In this document: positions 60,653 through 64,000 of the stretch, piece by piece
Numbering within the stretch: position 1 is the stretch's first letter
How the letters are laid out: each line of letters starts with the position of its first letter
From: Flavobacterium haoranii
Lineage (GTDB): Bacteria > Bacteroidota > Bacteroidia > Flavobacteriales > Flavobacteriaceae
Reading direction: 5' to 3'
NCBI GenBank assembly: GCA_003246205.1
Contig: QKBC01000025.1
Coordinates: 1 to 64,000, forward strand
DNA: 64,000 nucleotides
Translations under genes and position numbers: made by a program
The notes under the pieces: generated by a model
Told to the model about the DNA's origin: nothing
The model's database searches: none
Seen by the model: only the letters and a program-made list of their open reading frames with translations

Positions 60653-62254
60653 TTAATAACCAGGATTTTGAATTAAATTCGGATTTACAATAATTGCATC
60701 TTGTGGTATAGGGAATAATTTTCTGTAAGAAGGAATTGGTGCGCCATTGGCGACATTTCCTTTCCATGGCCATAAATAAGAACTTCCACTGAATTTTCCG
60801 AAACGGATCAAATCAGTTCTTCTGTGTCCTTCCCAATGTAATTCTCTTGCACGTTCATCTAAGATAAAATCTAAGTCCATGTCAGAAGTTGTAATGTTTC
60901 CGGAAGTGTTTCCGTAAGCTCTTTCTCTTAAGTCATTGATATATCCCACAGCTGTAGCGGCATTACCACCACCACCTCTTAAAAAACATTCTGCATACAT
61001 AAGATAAGCATCAGCTAATCTGAACATAGGGTAGTCTGTATCTACAAAATCTCCAGAAGAATCCGATCCTTGATTACCCATGCTGTCTACATTTTTCCAT
61101 TTAGCGATTGCATAACCATCGGTAAAACTTCCCACATCGTTAATCTCTAATGATTGACCTGAAGTGTAGAATTGTTTTCTGGTATCATTATCCATTCCGT
61201 CAAATTTTTCAACAAAAGCGGAAGTAGTTCGCAATCCAGCCCAACCACCGTTAATACCGAATTCAGAAGCATCCATGCTACCTCCAACCGGAGCATGTGT
61301 CAGGTAAGTTGTACCTCCGTATGTTTTAGTGTGTAAGCCATCAAATGCTACAGCAAAGATGAATTCATTTTGAGCACCATTTGTGTCATTATCTGCAAGG
61401 AATAGTTGTGAATAGTTGTTATGTATAGAATAACTAGTTTCATTGATTACTTTATTTACATAAGTATAAGCATCCTGAGTTCTGTCTGTTCCTACATAAA
61501 CTTGAGCATTTAAGAACAGTTTTGCTTTTAACATCCAATCGGCAGCTTTATCAACTCTGAATTGTTCATTGCTGTTAGGTTCTTTTAAATCAGCTTCCAT
61601 TTCGGTTAATTCACTTTCGACAAAATCAAATAATTCTTGTCTGCTGGCATAGTTAGGTAAATAGTATTGTGTCGGGGAATCTTCAGTAGTTAAAGAAGCT
61701 CCGCCGAATAAATCAATAATATGCCAGTAGCTTAAGGCTCTTAAGAAACGTGCTTCAGCTCTGAATGTTTTAATATCATCTCTTAAACTTCCTGTTACAC
61801 CTCGGCTGTCAAGTTTCTCATCAGTAGTTTGTCTTAAAAACTCATTACAATTAGTAATTTGATAAGCTAATCTGTAAAAAGTTGCTTTTACAAAACCGTC
61901 AGAAACAGTCCATGTGTGCCAATGAAAATCTTTTATAGTAGCATCATTCCATGCTATGATAGCTTCGTCTGTAGTTAATTCCTGAAAATTCCAAAGGTTT
62001 CTGATATAAGAGCTAAATCCCTCATCAATACCCGCAACGTCTCCCTGTCCGGCAGGTCCTTGTTGACCAGTCGTTGCAAGACCAGCGTAAAGTTTAGCTA
62101 AAAAGCTTTTATATGAGCTTGGGTCTGCAAATAATTCATCTGCTGTTTGTTCAGTTCCTTCAGGTTTAGTGTTTAATTCGTCAGTACAAGAAACAGTAAG
62201 GAATATGAATAACAAAGAAGATAAGCTTAATAGTTTTAATTTTAAATTCTTCAT
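60653..62254 (-). CDS. SusD-like outer-membrane lipoprotein of the starch locus
   Basis: A 533-residue RagB/SusD family lipoprotein with lipobox FIFLTVSCTDEL. FRAEARFLRALSYWHIIDLFGGASL and the C-terminal LDFILDERARELHWEGHRRTD are diagnostic of the family. It presents maltodextrins to the SusC channel encoded 10 bp upstream. The length is typical for SusD of starch loci. Confidence 0.93.
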   Translation of the reverse strand: MKNLKLKLLSLSSLLFIFLTVSCTDELNTKPEGTEQTADELFADPSSYKSFLAKLYAGLATTGQQGPAGQGDVAGIDEGFSSYIRNLWNFQELTTDEAIIAWNDATIKDFHWHTWTVSDGFVKATFYRLAYQITNCNEFLRQTTDEKLDSRGVTGSLRDDIKTFRAEARFLRALSYWHIIDLFGGASLTTEDSPTQYYLPNYASRQELFDFVESELTEMEADLKEPNSNEQFRVDKAADWMLKAKLFLNAQVYVGTDRTQDAYTYVNKVINETSYSIHNNYSQLFLADNDTNGAQNEFIFAVAFDGLHTKTYGGTTYLTHAPVGGSMDASEFGINGGWAGLRTTSAFVEKFDGMDNDTRKQFYTSGQSLEINDVGSFTDGYAIAKWKNVDSMGNQGSDSSGDFVDTDYPMFRLADAYLMYAECFLRGGGGNAATAVGYINDLRERAYGNTSGNITTSDMDLDFILDERARELHWEGHRRTDLIRFGKFSGSSYLWPWKGNVANGAPIPSYRKLFPIPQDAIIVNPNLIQNPGY

Positions 62255-62264
62255 AGTAATTTTT

Positions 62265-64000
62265 TTAAAAGTTTACATTTAAACCGAATGTGTACATTCT
62301 AGGTCTTGGGTAAATTGTATTGTCAATTCCTCCATTTACCTCTGGGTCAATCCCTTTATAATTTGTGATTAAGATCAGATTTTGTCCTGCTAATGATAAT
62401 CTTGCATTCGCCTTTGAACCTAAGAAATTTTGGAAATTATAAGCAATAGTCAGGTTATCCATTCTTATAAATGAAGCATCTCGTATGTAATAATCTGATA
62501 AATAACGTTCTGATCCTGAGTAGCTAAAATTAGTATTCAGTACTTCTGTCGTAGCATTTCCTAAGTCGGTGTCTCTGATAAGAATTTGGTTGCTCCACCC
62601 TAAGTTTGAATCAACATTATAATAATTATAATTACCCCAACTTCCTCTCCAAGACATAGCTAAATCCCAGTTTTTGTAGCTTAAATTAGTATAGAAGCCG
62701 TAGTATACATCAGCTTGTGGTTTTTTATAGAAATAACGGTCATCAGTAGTTATTTGTCCGTCGCCGTTTCGGTCTACAAATACACCGTCAATTGGTTGTC
62801 CATTTGAATCATAAGCTTGTTCATACACATAATAAGCATTTGGAGCGTAGTCAACCTGTATTCTTTGTACCTGGTTGTCAATACCTCCCGTAATACCTCC
62901 GGTTGAGATTCCAAAGTCAGGAGCTCCGTCAATTAAACCAGTTACTTTAGAGTTTTGTAGCGTCATGTTACCTCCTACAGTAAAGTTCCAATCATCGGTG
63001 CTAACAACTATAGCTTCTAAAGCCATTTCAATACCTTGATTCTTTGTTTTACCTATATTGTAATAATCATAGTTAGAAAAACCATAGAATGCAGGGTTAG
63101 GAACATATGCAATTAAGTCTTTTGTTCTTTTTTCATAGAGGTCTACACTACCCGTAATTCTGTTTCTGAATAAACCAAAATCAAGACCAATATTTCTGGT
63201 TTCAGTTTGTTCCCATTTCAAATTAGAATTGTAGGCTTGTGGTCTTACTGTTGTGTAAAAAGTGTCTCCTATTTGGTACTGAGCTTGGTTATCAGAGCTA
63301 AGGTAAGTAGGTAATGAAGGGTACAATTTTCCTATGTCTTGCTGTCCGGTAATACCCCAACCTATACGAAGTTTTAGTGAAGAGATAGCAGAAACATTTT
63401 CTAAGAACTTTTCTTTATCAATTTTCCAAGCTAAAGCTGCTGATGGGAAATTACTCCATCTGTATGCAGGAGCAAATCTTGAAGTACCGTCTCTACGTAT
63501 AGTAGCTGTTAATACATATTTATCATAAAAGTTGAAAATACCTCTAGCAAAGTAAGATTGTAGATTATAACCGGTTTTAGTAGCTGGTGTAACAGATTCA
63601 ACTCCGGCAATATTTACGGAGTAACCACCGTTGTTAATGTAATCAAAATTTTGATAGTTATATCCGGCAGTTAACTCTACAGAACCTTTAATTGCATTAA
63701 TATCTTTATGATAGTTTAAGTATAGATCCATTAATCTATTTTTACTATCATTTGTGTAATCATATTCAGCTGAAGCATTAGTATAATAATAGTTACTGTC
63801 ATATCCATAACCACCGTAGCTTCTACCTGTTGTATAGTCATAGCCAAAATTGGCAACAGCTTTTAAGTCTGGAAAGAAATGTAATTTGTATTCAGCTTGA
63901 ATATTTCCTAAACTTCTGAATGCTGTTCCGTAATTATGTGATTGATTAATTAAAGCTACAGGGTTTCTACTGGCTAGTTGTTGATTCCATTCGAAATAAG
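62265..64000 (-). CDS. SusC-like TonB-dependent transporter of the starch locus (5' end missing)
   Basis: The frame is open from the right window edge (64000) to the stop at 62265, so this is the C-terminal ~578 residues; a Met at 63731 is internal. The visible part is barrel: RNPVALINQSHNYG, FAPAYRWSNFPSAALAWKI, LKWEQTETRNIGLDFGLF, and the terminal RPRMYTFGLNVNF. It should be the maltodextrin importer partnering the downstream SusD. The plug and N-terminal domains lie outside the window. Confidence 0.92.
   Translation of the reverse strand, partial: YFEWNQQLASRNPVALINQSHNYGTAFRSLGNIQAEYKLHFFPDLKAVANFGYDYTTGRSYGGYGYDSNYYYTNASAEYDYTNDSKNRLMDLYLNYHKDINAIKGSVELTAGYNYQNFDYINNGGYSVNIAGVESVTPATKTGYNLQSYFARGIFNFYDKYVLTATIRRDGTSRFAPAYRWSNFPSAALAWKIDKEKFLENVSAISSLKLRIGWGITGQQDIGKLYPSLPTYLSSDNQAQYQIGDTFYTTVRPQAYNSNLKWEQTETRNIGLDFGLFRNRITGSVDLYEKRTKDLIAYVPNPAFYGFSNYDYYNIGKTKNQGIEMALEAIVVSTDDWNFTVGGNMTLQNSKVTGLIDGAPDFGISTGGITGGIDNQVQRIQVDYAPNAYYVYEQAYDSNGQPIDGVFVDRNGDGQITTDDRYFYKKPQADVYYGFYTNLSYKNWDLAMSWRGSWGNYNYYNVDSNLGWSNQILIRDTDLGNATTEVLNTNFSYSGSERYLSDYYIRDASFIRMDNLTIAYNFQNFLGSKANARLSLAGQNLILITNYKGIDPEVNGGIDNTIYPRPRMYTFGLNVNF

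Noticed and set aside
1..64000. tRNA, rRNA, insertion sequences or prophage
   Set aside because: No cloverleaf, rRNA-like stretch, transposase, integrase or terminal inverted repeats were recognised. The tail-fibre-like protein at the left edge is a common Bacteroidetes surface type and not evidence of a phage.

Overview
The window looks like a chromosomal segment of a Flavobacteriaceae bacterium (Flavobacterium-like). The evidence is AT-rich DNA, type IX secretion (T9SS) cargo with type A and type B C-terminal sorting domains, SusC/SusD pairs, Bacteroidetes promoters of the TTG-N19-TAnnTTTG type, almost no Shine-Dalgarno sequences, and flavobacterial housekeeping genes (gcvP, purE/purK, a fused hpt-adk, obgE, mpl, radC, rarA, rlmB). 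No rRNA, tRNA, CRISPR array, transposase or prophage module was seen.

Layout. 1-4.9 kb (+): the end of a repeat-built surface protein with 237-bp tandem repeats, a small T9SS type B protein, then a glycosyltransferase, an FkbM methyltransferase and a flippase. 4.9-9.5 kb (-): a KAS III-like synthase, a truncated haemoglobin and gcvP. 9.6-11.7 kb (+): a UbiA-like membrane protein and a Na+/H+ antiporter. 11.7-14.3 kb (-): a five-gene, translationally coupled operon led by a GbsR/MarR regulator, with two copies of one palindromic operator. 14.3-19.3 kb (-): an M3 peptidase and purK / frameshifted small membrane gene / purE. 19.3-26.8 kb (+): hpt-adk fusion, obgE, S46 peptidase, TPR protein, mpl and an ACP-like membrane protein. 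26.8-35.6 kb (mixed): DUF1287 lipoprotein, radC, an ABC exporter-like pair with a His-rich loop plus a CxxC protein, a HAD phosphatase, rarA, hsp20, rhomboid and nitroreductase. 36.0-48.2 kb (+): a TPR-membrane-HTH regulator followed by four large T9SS cargo genes, one of them a predicted PNGase F-like glycoamidase. 48.2-64 kb (-): a kinase-like hypothetical, rlmB, a SusC/SusD pair, an Omp85-like barrel and a starch-type locus (SusC-SusD-SusE-GH13 amylase) that runs off the right edge.

How it fits together: the accessory content is mainly cell-surface biology. It covers capture and breakdown of starch-like glucans by the Sus locus and secreted amylase, possible deglycosylation of glycoproteins by the PNGase F-like protein, and adhesin-like T9SS proteins probably controlled by the adjacent membrane-bound regulator. 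The less expected signals are short heptameric arrays (ACTNNNN phase) at gene starts and stops, a paired operator for the GbsR operon, a recurring unnamed domain in the T9SS cluster, a kinase-like hypothetical next to rlmB, and several promoters placed so close to the start codon that leaderless mRNAs are predicted.
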